Below, piece by piece: positions 34,590-43,686 of a stretch of 64,000 bases of DNA. The position numbers and the translations under genes were made by a program. The first letter of the stretch is position 1, and each line of letters opens with the position of its first letter. Below the pieces are notes generated by a model. It was given only the letters and a program-made list of their open reading frames with translations. It was not told the DNA's origin and ran no database searches. The DNA is from Paraburkholderia solisilvae (GTDB lineage: Bacteria; Pseudomonadota; Gammaproteobacteria; Burkholderiales; Burkholderiaceae), in contig NZ_CADIKF010000016.1 in NCBI RefSeq assembly GCF_902859875.1, positions 1 through 64,000 on the forward strand, read 5' to 3'.

Positions 34590-37500
34590 ATGTGGATAGT
34601 CAGGGTCGCGCTCAGGAGACCCTATACCTTTATCGTCCTCGCGCTGCTGCTCGCGATTGTCGGGCCGCTCACGGTGCTGCGAACGCCAACGGACATTTTC
34701 CCGAACATCGACATTCCGGTCGTCAGCGTCATCTGGACCTACAACGGGTTGCCGCCCAATGAAATGAGCGATCGCATCACCGGCAGCTTCGAGCGGTTTT
34801 CGCTCGCCACCGTCAACGACATTGAACACATCGAATCGCAATCGCTGACGGGCGTGTCGGTGATCAAGTACTTCTTTCATCCAGGCACGCGCGTCGACAT
34901 CGCGATGAGCCAGCTCACGGCCGGCGCGCAGGCCTGGCTCAAGCAGCTGCCGCCCGGCATCACGCCTCCGCTGATTCTGTCGTACAACGCGTCGAGCGTG
35001 CCGATCATCCAGCTTGCGCTTTCAAGCGGGACGATCCAGGAGCAAGGGCTATACGATCTCGCGAACAACTTCGTGCGAACGCAGCTCGCCGGTATTGCGG
35101 GCGCATCGATTCCGTTTCCGTACGGCGGCCGGCAGCGTCAGGTGCAGGTCGATTTCGACCAGCAGCTGTTGCAGGCGCGCGGCGTGTCGGCCAACGACGT
35201 CGTCAGTGCGATCAATGCGCAGAACCTGATCATTCCGGCCGGCACGGAAAAAGTGGGCGAGTTCGAATACAACGTCAAGCTGAACGGCAGTCCGACCGCG
35301 GTAAAAGACCTCAACGATCTGCCGATCAAAACGGTCAACGGCACGGTCGTTTATATTCACGACGTCGCGCATGTCCGGGACGGCTCGGCTCCGCAAACGA
35401 ATATCGTGCGCGTGGACGGCCAGCACGCGGCGCTGATGACGATCCAGAAGACGGGCAGCGCGTCCACGCTCGATATCATCAGCCAGATCAAGGAGCGCCT
35501 GCCGTTCGTACGCGACGCGTCGCCGCCCGCGCTCGATATCCGGCCGATCGGCGATCAGTCCGTGTTCGTGAAAGCGGCGATCACGGGCGTCGTGCGCGAG
35601 GGCGTGATCGCGGCGGCGCTGACCGGCCTGATGATTCTGCTTTTTCTCGGCAGCTGGCGCTCGACGCTGATCATCACGATCTCGATTCCGCTGTCGGTGC
35701 TCTGTTCGCTGCTCGCGTTGTCGGCGCTAGGCCAGACCATCAACATCATGACGCTCGGCGGCCTTGCGCTGGCCGTCGGCATTCTCGTCGACGATGCGAC
35801 CGTTGCGATCGAGAACATCAACTCGCACCTCGAGCGCGGCGAGGAAGTCGAGACGGCGATTCTGGCCGGTGCAGAGGAAATCGCGGTGCCCGCGCTTATC
35901 GCCACACTGTGCATCTGCATCGTATTCGTGCCGATGTTCTTTCTGAGCGGCGTCGCGCGATATCTGTTCGTGCCGCTTGCCGAAGCGATCTGTTTCGCGA
36001 TGCTGGCCTCATACGTGCTGTCGCGCACGCTCGTTCCGACGCTTGCGAAGTACTGGCTGCGCATGCATGACGGGCATGGCGAAGATCACGCGCCGCGCAA
36101 TCCGCTCACGCGGCTGCAGCGCGCGTTTCACGACGGTTTCGAAGCGCTGCGCAACCGCTATCAGCGCGTTCTGGAGCGCGTCATCGTGCGGCGCGCGCTT
36201 TTCATACCCGTGTTTCTCGGCTGCATGCTGCTGTCGCTCGCGCTGATTCCATGGCTTGGCAGCAACTTCTTTCCGTCCATCGACAGCGGCCAGATCAAGC
36301 TGCATGTGCGCGGTCATGCCGGCTTGCGCGTCGAGGAAACGGCGCGCCTTGCCGATGAAGTGGAAGCGCAGGTGCGCAAGACGATTCCGGCAAGCGAGAT
36401 ATCGAGCGTGGTCGACAATGTCGGCCTGCCGGTCAGCGGCATCAATCTTTCCTATAGCGATTCCGCGCCGACGAGCGCGGCCGATGCCGATATCCTGATC
36501 ACGCTGAAAGACGATCATCGCCCGACGGCCGGGTATGTGCGGCAACTGCGCGCGTCGCTGCCGCAAGCGTTTCCGGGCGTGAGCTTCGCGTTCCTGCCGG
36601 CCGACATCGTCACGCAGATTCTCAACTTCGGCGCGCCGGCGCCCATGGATATCCAGATTCGGGGCTTCGACGTGGCCGGCGACAACGTGTTCGCGCAGCG
36701 GCTGCTCGAGCAGATCCGGCACGTGCCGGGCATTGCGGATGCGCGCATCCAGCAGGATCTCGACTACCCTGAACTCGACGTCAACGTCGATCGAAGCCGC
36801 GCGCAGGAAGTGGGGCTCTCGCAACGCGAAGTGGCCAACGATCTGCTGTTCTCGCTGACCGGCAGCTTCCAGACCAACCCGACGTTCTGGCTCGACACGA
36901 AGAACGGCGTGTCGTATCCGCTCGTCGCGCAGACGCCGCAGCCGGCGCTCGATTCCATCGACGCGCTGCGCAACTTGCCGCTCACCGGCACCGGCACGCA
37001 GCCGCAGATTCTTGGCGCGGTCAGCACGATTTCACGCGGCGTCGGGCCGGCGGTCGTCACGCACTACAACGTGGCGCCGACGATCGATCTTTATGCGGCC
37101 GCTCAGGATCGCGATCTCGGCGCCGTGGCGCGCGATGTGACCCGCCTCATCGCATCCGCAAAAAAGGCGTTGCCGCGCGGTTCGACAATCACGATCCGCG
37201 GCCAGGTGCAGACCATGACGTCGTCGTTCGCCGCGCTCTTTAGCGGTCTCGCCTTCGCGATCCTGCTCGTTTACCTGTTGATCGTCATCAATTTCCAGTC
37301 ATGGATCGACGCATTCATCATCATTACCGCGCTGCCCGCCGCGCTCGCCGGCATCGTCTGGATGCTGTTCGTCACGCATACGCCGCTTAGCGTGCCGGCG
37401 CTGACGGGCGCAATCATGAGCGTCGGCGTCGCGACGGCGAACAGCATTCTCGTGGTGAGCTTTGCGCGCGACCGGCTGCGAGAACAGCACGACGGCGTCG

Positions 37501-37760
37501 CGATCGACGCGAAGACGGCTGCAACGGAAGCCGGCTCGACGCGTTTTCGCCCGGTGCTGATGACGGCGCTCGCGATGATGATCGGCATGGTGCCGATGGC
37601 GCTCGGCCTCGGCGACGGCGGTGAGCAGAACGCGCCGCTCGGACGCGCGGTCATCGGCGGGCTGTGTTTCGCGACGCTCGCCACGCTGCTTTTCGTGCCG
37701 GCGGTGTTTAGCCTGATTCACGACCGCAGACGCCATGCGCCCCTGCAAGGCGGCCATTAA
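34590..37760 (+). CDS. RND efflux pump inner-membrane permease
   Basis: 1056 residues from the ATG at 34590 (GAGGAG upstream), with the RND layout: one N-terminal span, a large periplasmic loop, TM2-TM6, TM7, a second loop and TM8-TM12. The proton-relay pair is visible in GILVDDATVAIENI. It belongs to the broad AcrB/MdtB-type hydrophobe group; the substrate cannot be predicted. First gene of a permease-adaptor-outer-membrane operon, which is an unusual order since the adaptor normally comes first. Regulation by the divergent HxlR gene is likely. Confidence 0.9.
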   Translation: MWIVRVALRRPYTFIVLALLLAIVGPLTVLRTPTDIFPNIDIPVVSVIWTYNGLPPNEMSDRITGSFERFSLATVNDIEHIESQSLTGVSVIKYFFHPGTRVDIAMSQLTAGAQAWLKQLPPGITPPLILSYNASSVPIIQLALSSGTIQEQGLYDLANNFVRTQLAGIAGASIPFPYGGRQRQVQVDFDQQLLQARGVSANDVVSAINAQNLIIPAGTEKVGEFEYNVKLNGSPTAVKDLNDLPIKTVNGTVVYIHDVAHVRDGSAPQTNIVRVDGQHAALMTIQKTGSASTLDIISQIKERLPFVRDASPPALDIRPIGDQSVFVKAAITGVVREGVIAAALTGLMILLFLGSWRSTLIITISIPLSVLCSLLALSALGQTINIMTLGGLALAVGILVDDATVAIENINSHLERGEEVETAILAGAEEIAVPALIATLCICIVFVPMFFLSGVARYLFVPLAEAICFAMLASYVLSRTLVPTLAKYWLRMHDGHGEDHAPRNPLTRLQRAFHDGFEALRNRYQRVLERVIVRRALFIPVFLGCMLLSLALIPWLGSNFFPSIDSGQIKLHVRGHAGLRVEETARLADEVEAQVRKTIPASEISSVVDNVGLPVSGINLSYSDSAPTSAADADILITLKDDHRPTAGYVRQLRASLPQAFPGVSFAFLPADIVTQILNFGAPAPMDIQIRGFDVAGDNVFAQRLLEQIRHVPGIADARIQQDLDYPELDVNVDRSRAQEVGLSQREVANDLLFSLTGSFQTNPTFWLDTKNGVSYPLVAQTPQPALDSIDALRNLPLTGTGTQPQILGAVSTISRGVGPAVVTHYNVAPTIDLYAAAQDRDLGAVARDVTRLIASAKKALPRGSTITIRGQVQTMTSSFAALFSGLAFAILLVYLLIVINFQSWIDAFIIITALPAALAGIVWMLFVTHTPLSVPALTGAIMSVGVATANSILVVSFARDRLREQHDGVAIDAKTAATEAGSTRFRPVLMTALAMMIGMVPMALGLGDGGEQNAPLGRAVIGGLCFATLATLLFVPAVFSLIHDRRRHAPLQGGH

Positions 37761-37789
37761 CGCCAGGATCCGGATGTGGGAATTTGAAC

Positions 37790-38956
37790 ATGACAAACAA
37801 TAGCTTTCGATACAGGCCCGCGTGGATCGTGGTCGGCGCAGTGGGCGTGGTGATCGCGGTGGTCGGTTGGGGAATCGGGTCGCGTGTGAGCGCGGAAAAG
37901 GCGCTCACACGCGTCACCGACGCCGCCGCGCAGCCGACCGTCTTCGCCGTTGCCGCGGCGCCAGGGCCGGCCGTGGAGGACCTCGTGCTGCCCGGCACGG
38001 TGCAGGCGGAATACGAAACGCCGATCTACGCACGCACGAGCGGCTACATCAAACGCTGGTACACCGATATCGGCACCCGCGTGAAGGCGGGAACGCTGCT
38101 CGCCGAGATCGATTCGCCGGAAGTCGACCGGCAGCTTCTGCAAGCGAAGGCCGACCTGAAAACGGCCGAAGCGAACAACGTCGTCGCGCAGGCCACGGCG
38201 AAACGCGTGCACGCGCTGCTACCCACCCAGTCCGTTTCGGCGGAACAGGACGACCAGGCCACGAGCGACGCCGCCGCGAGGGCCGCACTCGTGGCCTCGG
38301 CCGAGGCGAACGTCGAGCGCCTGAGCGAACTCGTCGGCTTCGAGCGCGTGGTTGCGCCTTACGATGGTGTCGTGACCGCGCGCGAAACGGATATCGGCAA
38401 CCTGATCAATGCGGGTAGCGGCACCGGGCCGGAACTCTTTCGCGTGGCCGATACGCGCAAGCTCAGAATCTATGTGCAGGTGCCGCAGAGCTATGCGGCA
38501 CTGATCCGGCCAGGCGTCGCCACCGAGTTGCGGTTTCCCGAATATCCAGGCCGGACGTTTCCGGCGGCGCTCGTGCGCACGGCCGATGCGATCGAGCCGC
38601 GCGCGCGCACGCTGCTCGTGGAGCTCGAGGCGGACAACGGCAAAGGCGAGCTGTTTCCGGGCGGCTACACCGATGTCCAGTTCACGCTGCCGATCACGGA
38701 GCGCCATGTGAACGTGCCGGCGAATGCGTTGTTATTCAGGGCCGAGGGGTTGCGCATCGCGAGCGTCTCGAAGGAGGGCGTCGTGACCTTGCACAAGGTC
38801 ACGCTCGGGCGCGATTTCGGCACGACTGTCGAGGTGACGTCCGGTATCGAGCCCGGCACGATGATCGTGCTCAATCCGCCCGCCTCGGTCGTGGACGGCG
38901 AGCGGGTCAGCGTTCGGAGCGGCGGCAGCGGCCGGCCCGGGAGCCGCCGGTCATGA
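37790..38956 (+). CDS. RND efflux periplasmic adaptor (membrane-fusion protein)
   Basis: 388 residues from the ATG at 37790. One membrane anchor near the N terminus (WIVVGAVGVVIAVVGWGIG) is followed by a biotinyl-lipoyl half (YIKRWYTDIGTRVKAGTLLAEID, then ERVVAPYDGVVTARETDIG), a short alpha-hairpin rich in Ala/Gln, and a beta-barrel with GVATELRFPEYPGRTF. It links the permease at 34590 to the outer-membrane channel at 38953, the start of which it overlaps by 4 bases. Confidence 0.9.
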   Translation: MTNNSFRYRPAWIVVGAVGVVIAVVGWGIGSRVSAEKALTRVTDAAAQPTVFAVAAAPGPAVEDLVLPGTVQAEYETPIYARTSGYIKRWYTDIGTRVKAGTLLAEIDSPEVDRQLLQAKADLKTAEANNVVAQATAKRVHALLPTQSVSAEQDDQATSDAAARAALVASAEANVERLSELVGFERVVAPYDGVVTARETDIGNLINAGSGTGPELFRVADTRKLRIYVQVPQSYAALIRPGVATELRFPEYPGRTFPAALVRTADAIEPRARTLLVELEADNGKGELFPGGYTDVQFTLPITERHVNVPANALLFRAEGLRIASVSKEGVVTLHKVTLGRDFGTTVEVTSGIEPGTMIVLNPPASVVDGERVSVRSGGSGRPGSRRS

Positions 38957-40416
38957 AGAGACTGATGCACTATGCGGCGCCGCTTGCCGCGGGTTTGCTC
39001 GCCGCGTGCAATTTCGCGCCGACGTATGCACCGCCGGCCATCGCGACCCCTGCGAACTATAAGGAATACGAATCGGCGGACTGGTCCGTTGCGGCGCCCG
39101 GCGATGCGTGGCCGCGCGGCAAATGGTGGAAAGTTTTCGGCGATCCGTTGCTCGACAGTCTCGAAGACCAGGTCAGCGCGGCGAACCAGAACCTGAAAGT
39201 GGCGGTCGCCCAGTTCGACGAGGCGCGCGCCGACGCGAAAACCGCACAGGCCGACTTCTATCCGACGATCGATGCGGTCGGCTCCTCCGGCCGCACCGGC
39301 CTGTCGCGCAACGTCGCCAACCCGTTGCCGAACCGCGCCTACACGAGCAACAGCCTCGGCTTCGACTTCAGTTACGAAATCGACGTATGGGGAAGAGTGC
39401 GCAATCAGGCGAAGGCCGGCGTGGACCGCGCGCAGGCGAGCGCCGGCGATCTCGCGACCGTCGATCTGAGCCTGCATGCCGAGCTCGCCGCCGACTATTT
39501 CATTTTGCGCGGCGACGACGCTGCACAGGATGTGCTCGATCGCACGGTAGAGAACTACCGGAAGGCGCTCGAACTTACCGAGGCGCGGTTTCAGACCGGC
39601 TATGCGGCGCGGCCCGATGTGTCCGCGGCCGACGCGCAATACGAAGGCGCAAGGACGCAAGCGACCGAAAACCGCCTGAAGCGCACGAACCTCGAGCATG
39701 CCATTGCGATACTGACCGGCCGGCCACCGGCGGGGTTTTCGATTGCGGTGCAGAAGCTCGATGCGACACCGCCCGAGGTCGCGCCTGTGATGCCGGCAGC
39801 GCTGCTCGAACGGCGCCCCGATATCGCCGCCGCGGAGCGGCGCGTGGCGGCGGCGAATGCCGATATCGGCGTCGCGAAAGTGGCATGGTATCCGTCGTTC
39901 AATCTGAATGCGCTGTTCGGCGTCGAGGCCGCGGTGCCGAACCGCTTTCTGTCGGCGCCGGCCGAAGCGTGGTCGTTCGGGCCTTCCACTGTGCTGACGC
40001 TGCTCGACGGCGGCCGGCGCGCCGCGCTCAACGAGCGTGCGCGCGCTTCCTATGACGAGGCCGTCGCGCAGTATCGGCAGACCGTGCTCGATGCGTATGG
40101 CGAGGTGGAGGACAGCCTTGCGTCGCTGCGCCTGCTCGCGCAGGAAATTGTGACCCAGCAGGCGTCCGTCAAGGCCGCGGCCGATGCCAGCGCGCAGGCG
40201 ACCCACCTTTATACGGGCGGGCTCGAAAACTACTACGACGTGATCGTCGCGCAGAACATCGAGCTGGCCGCGCGCCTGACGAACATCGACATCGAGATGC
40301 GGCGCATGACGGCCGACGTCGCGCTCATCAAGGCATTGGGCGGCGGATGGAACCGCGGCGACGGACTGGAACTGAAAGAGGGCGCCGGGACGTCGAATGC
40401 GGCGTCTGCGTCGTGA
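38953..40416 (+). CDS. NodT-type outer-membrane efflux lipoprotein
   Basis: 487 residues. Lipobox LLAAC at about residue 19, then the typical FAPTYAPP start. Two OEP repeats are visible, with LSLHAELAADYFILRGDDAAQ and AYGEVEDSLASLRLL marking the coiled segments, and ERRPDIAAAERRVAAANADIGVAK in the middle. It is the TolC-like channel of this pump. Overlap ATGA with the adaptor gene indicates one mRNA. Confidence 0.92.
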   Translation: MKRLMHYAAPLAAGLLAACNFAPTYAPPAIATPANYKEYESADWSVAAPGDAWPRGKWWKVFGDPLLDSLEDQVSAANQNLKVAVAQFDEARADAKTAQADFYPTIDAVGSSGRTGLSRNVANPLPNRAYTSNSLGFDFSYEIDVWGRVRNQAKAGVDRAQASAGDLATVDLSLHAELAADYFILRGDDAAQDVLDRTVENYRKALELTEARFQTGYAARPDVSAADAQYEGARTQATENRLKRTNLEHAIAILTGRPPAGFSIAVQKLDATPPEVAPVMPAALLERRPDIAAAERRVAAANADIGVAKVAWYPSFNLNALFGVEAAVPNRFLSAPAEAWSFGPSTVLTLLDGGRRAALNERARASYDEAVAQYRQTVLDAYGEVEDSLASLRLLAQEIVTQQASVKAAADASAQATHLYTGGLENYYDVIVAQNIELAARLTNIDIEMRRMTADVALIKALGGGWNRGDGLELKEGAGTSNAASAS

Positions 40417-40457
40417 CGCGTCCTCGTCTTCGACCTCGTCACGATCGTCTCAGCCCG

Positions 40458-41174
40458 ATGAATATGCGAGCCGAAACCTCACTGGCCGTGGTGCTGCGAC
40501 GCGTCGCCGCGCTGTCCTCGATCGCGGGCTATGTCGAAGTCATCGGCTTCAAGGACTTCGGCGGCATTTATCCTGGCATCATGACCGGCAACACGGTCCA
40601 ATTGAGCCTGACGCTAGCGAAAGCGCAATGGGCGCACTTCGGGATCGTCGGCTTCGCCGTGGGTCTGTTTTTTATCGGCGGGATGATCGCGAGCATCGTG
40701 CGCTGGCATCTGCGCCGGCCGCCGCTGCAACTGCTGGCGATAACGGCATTACTGATCGCGGCGGGGTGTGTGCGCCTGATTCATCCGTCGGAGCGGTTCG
40801 TCGAGCTGGCGCTGCTCGCGGTGGCCATGGCGATGCAGGGCGAGACGCTCGCGAAGTTCGGCGGCGTATCGCTGCAGACGATCGTCGTGACGAACAACAT
40901 GGTCAAGTTCTCCGATGCGTTCGTGGGCCGCTATCTGGTCGGTTCCATGCGGCGTGCGTCGGCGGCGCATGGAAGCACGACGATCGGGCGGCCCGAACTG
41001 AAGGAGGTGCTGATGCCGGGGCTAGCGTGGGTCAGCTATAGCATCGGCGCTGCGGCAGGCGCGATCCTGACCGACTGGTTCCGTTTTCCGTTTGTCGTGC
41101 CGGTCCTGCTGCTCGTGCTTATCGTGTGCGACCTGCTGAGGTCGTGGCCCGATACTGACGATACGCTCCGATGA
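40458..41174 (+). CDS. YoaK/DUF1275-family membrane protein
   Basis: 238 residues with six predicted membrane spans. The family signature is GYVEVIGFKDFGGIYPGIMTGNTVQLSL near residue 25. The ATG at 40458 is chosen because the upstream extension overlaps the efflux channel gene and is not hydrophobic. Its function is unknown; DUF1275 proteins often neighbour efflux or redox genes. It lies 41 bp after the pump genes on the same strand and may be co-transcribed. Confidence 0.85.
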   Translation: MNMRAETSLAVVLRRVAALSSIAGYVEVIGFKDFGGIYPGIMTGNTVQLSLTLAKAQWAHFGIVGFAVGLFFIGGMIASIVRWHLRRPPLQLLAITALLIAAGCVRLIHPSERFVELALLAVAMAMQGETLAKFGGVSLQTIVVTNNMVKFSDAFVGRYLVGSMRRASAAHGSTTIGRPELKEVLMPGLAWVSYSIGAAAGAILTDWFRFPFVVPVLLLVLIVCDLLRSWPDTDDTLR

Positions 41175-41310
41175 CCGTACGTGCCGCAGGCATGCACTTC
41201 GCGTTCAAGGAGACGCCGGACGAACGACGAGGGCGATACGCTTCGGCCGATTGGGTACGCTATCCCTTGTCCTCGAAGCAGCCGCAGCCCGGTGCTATTC
41301 GCGGCGCGGC

Positions 41311-42069
41311 TCAATGCGCAAAGTAGTGCATACCTCCATCGACCGGGATGACCGCGCCTGTGATGTATCGTGCAAATGGCGACGCGAGAAACGCAACCAG
41401 GTAACCTATATCTTCCGGTTCGCCGAAATGGCCGGCCGGTATGTTGCCGGCAATGAATGCGCGCCGCGCCTCCTCAGTCGGGTGCAGCCTGGTCAGCGTC
41501 TGTTCGCTGTTGATACGGCCAGGAGGAATCGTATTGACGGTGACGCCGTCCGCTGCGACGTCGCACGATAGTCCTTTCGCCCATAAGTGCAGCGCGGCCT
41601 TTGCGGCACTCGCAGCGTTGAGCGTGCGCGGCTCCATCGATCCGCTGATATTGACGATGCGCCCCCAGCGGCGCGTGCGCATTCGTGGCAACACTGCCTC
41701 GGCGAACCGCCGGGCCGCCGTGAAATTCAGCGCAAACGCCTCGTCCCACGTCGCGTCGTCCGAGATCGCCGGCACCTGCCGCGAGCCGCCCGCATTGTTC
41801 ACCAGGATATCGATTGCGCCGAGTGCGGATTCCGCTTCCGTGACGATGCGTGCCACATCGCCGGTCTCGGTGACGTCGCCAGTCACCACGACCGGGGTTT
41901 CTCCGCTGAGATGTTCGATCTCGGTCGCCAGCATGATGAGCCGGTCCGAACGCCGCGCGGTGATCGCCACGCGTACGCCTTGCCTCGCGAGGACTCGTGC
42001 GATGCCTGCGCCGATTCCCGAACTCGCGCCCGAAATCAGTGCAGTCCGTCCTTTCAGTTCCAGTTCCAT
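41311..42069 (-). CDS. SDR-family oxidoreductase with altered active site
   Basis: 252 residues from the ATG at 42069. Rossmann motif ALISGASSGIGAGIARVL, DILVNNAGGSRQ, and a Ser in VNISGSM. The catalytic Tyr-x3-Lys should be at LNAASAAKAALHLWAK, but the Tyr position is Ala (A-S-A-A-K), checked in the DNA (gct gcg agt gcc gca aag). The Lys and the rest of the fold, including PVDGGMHYFA at the end, are intact. It may therefore be inactive, or use another proton donor. It lies 108 bp downstream of the second RND operon on the same strand. Confidence 0.82.
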   Translation of the reverse strand: MELELKGRTALISGASSGIGAGIARVLARQGVRVAITARRSDRLIMLATEIEHLSGETPVVVTGDVTETGDVARIVTEAESALGAIDILVNNAGGSRQVPAISDDATWDEAFALNFTAARRFAEAVLPRMRTRRWGRIVNISGSMEPRTLNAASAAKAALHLWAKGLSCDVAADGVTVNTIPPGRINSEQTLTRLHPTEEARRAFIAGNIPAGHFGEPEDIGYLVAFLASPFARYITGAVIPVDGGMHYFAH

Positions 42070-42177
42070 GATTGTCTCCAACTTATAGTTGATCGTTTGC
42101 CCGGCTTCCAACTTTCCTGAGCAAGCACGTGGCGGCTTATCGCGTTGCCACACGCCTGCTCTGTCCACAACGGCCCG

Positions 42178-43674
42178 TCAGTGCGCAACCACAGCCGCGG
42201 GCGTTTCCCAGCCGCCGCCTAACGCGCGGATCAGATTGACCGTGGAAACTGCCTGCGCGTCCTCCAGCCGCACGGCGGCGCGCTGCAATTGCAGCGTGTT
42301 CCGTTCGTTGTCGATGACATCGAGATAACTCACCGCCCCTTCCATGTACTGCTTGCGGGATAGCGCCGAGGCGCGCGACGACGCGTTGACCGCCGCATCC
42401 TGGGTGATCCGCTGATCTTTCAGGATGCGCAGTTCCGACAGGCTGTCCTCGACTTCGCGAAACGCCGTCAACACCTGCAGTCGATAGTTCGCGACGCTCT
42501 CTTCATGCAGCGCGCGCGCATTCGCGAGGTTGCCGGAGCGCCGGCCGCCGTCGAACAGCGGCAGCGTGAGTGCCGTGCCCGTGAGCGGTCCGAGCAGGAA
42601 CGTGCGGCTGGACCATGTCATCAGATCTCCCAACGAAGCCGATTCGAAGCCGCCGGCCGCCGTCAGCGACAAGGACGGAAAGAACGCCGCCCTGGCGACG
42701 CCAATCCGCGCGTTGGCCGCCGCCATTGCCCGCTCGGCCGCCGCGATGTCGGGCCGGCGTTCGAGCAGTGTGGACGGCAGTCCTGGCGGGACCATCGCGG
42801 TGACCGGCTGAAGCGCGCTCGCGGCGAAGGTGAAGTCGGCCGGCGGCTTGCCGAGCAGGACGGCAAGGCTGTGTTCGGCCGCGGCGCGCGCACGCGTCAC
42901 GGTCAACATGTCAGAGCGGGTCGACGCGAGTTCCGAGCGCGCCTGCGCCAGGTCCAGTTCGCTGACGTCGCCCTGATCGAAACGGTGCTGAACGAGCCGA
43001 AACGCATCCTCACGCAGCGAAACCGTCCGCGACAATACGTCCAGCTCCGCGTCGAGTGCGCGCACATTGAAATAGTTCTGTGCGACGTCCGCCTGCAGTG
43101 CGAGCAGCACTGAACGATACAGCGCTTCGCTCTGCTGCGTGTCGGCCCTGGCCGCGGCCACGGTGTCGGATACGCGGCCAAACAGGTCGACCTCGTACGA
43201 TGCGCTTGCCTGCAGGCGCCAGAAGGTTTGCACCGGTCCTTGCGCGTCGTCGGGAAGGAATTGCGATGCCGGTGAGAACTTTTGCCGCGTCGGCCCGAAG
43301 CCGGCGTCTAACGATGGAAACAGAGCCGCCCGCGCAACCTGCTGGATTGCTCGCGACTCCTTGACGCGCGCGGCGGCTACCGCGAGACCGGGATTGGCGT
43401 CGCGCGCCTCCTGTTCGAGCGTGTCGAGCGTGGGATCGTTGAACAGCGTCCACCAGTCGCCGCGCGGTTGCGTATCGGCAGGCTCCGCGGCCTTCCATTG
43501 CGAGGACCGGGCCGCCTCAGCGCCTGGGACGGGCGTGATGGCCGGATCAGCCTCCTTGAATGCTGCCGGCACGCTTAACGCCGGCTTCTCGTACTGCGGT
43601 GCGAGCGAGCAGCCGCTCGCCGCCAGACACGCGGCCATCAGCGCTGGCCGCGTCCAGTTGCGCGATGTGTTCAT
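42178..43674 (-). CDS. NodT-type outer-membrane efflux lipoprotein (second pump)
   Basis: 498 residues with a lipoprotein signal (LAASGCSLAPQYEKP, Cys at about residue 22). Contains TLFNDPTLDTLEQEARDANP, ERRPDIAAAERAMAAANARIG and FREVEDSLSELRIL, the OEP pattern. Last gene of an adaptor-permease-channel operon reading leftward. The 12-bp gap after the permease gene fits one transcript. Confidence 0.92.
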   Translation of the reverse strand: MNTSRNWTRPALMAACLAASGCSLAPQYEKPALSVPAAFKEADPAITPVPGAEAARSSQWKAAEPADTQPRGDWWTLFNDPTLDTLEQEARDANPGLAVAAARVKESRAIQQVARAALFPSLDAGFGPTRQKFSPASQFLPDDAQGPVQTFWRLQASASYEVDLFGRVSDTVAAARADTQQSEALYRSVLLALQADVAQNYFNVRALDAELDVLSRTVSLREDAFRLVQHRFDQGDVSELDLAQARSELASTRSDMLTVTRARAAAEHSLAVLLGKPPADFTFAASALQPVTAMVPPGLPSTLLERRPDIAAAERAMAAANARIGVARAAFFPSLSLTAAGGFESASLGDLMTWSSRTFLLGPLTGTALTLPLFDGGRRSGNLANARALHEESVANYRLQVLTAFREVEDSLSELRILKDQRITQDAAVNASSRASALSRKQYMEGAVSYLDVIDNERNTLQLQRAAVRLEDAQAVSTVNLIRALGGGWETPAAVVAH

Positions 43675-43686
43675 GGCGGTTCTCCG

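Noticed and set aside
38665..40206. 513-codon open frame on the minus strand
   Set aside because: It is antisense to the efflux channel and adaptor genes, is Arg/His-rich and has no domain; a codon-bias shadow of high-GC DNA.
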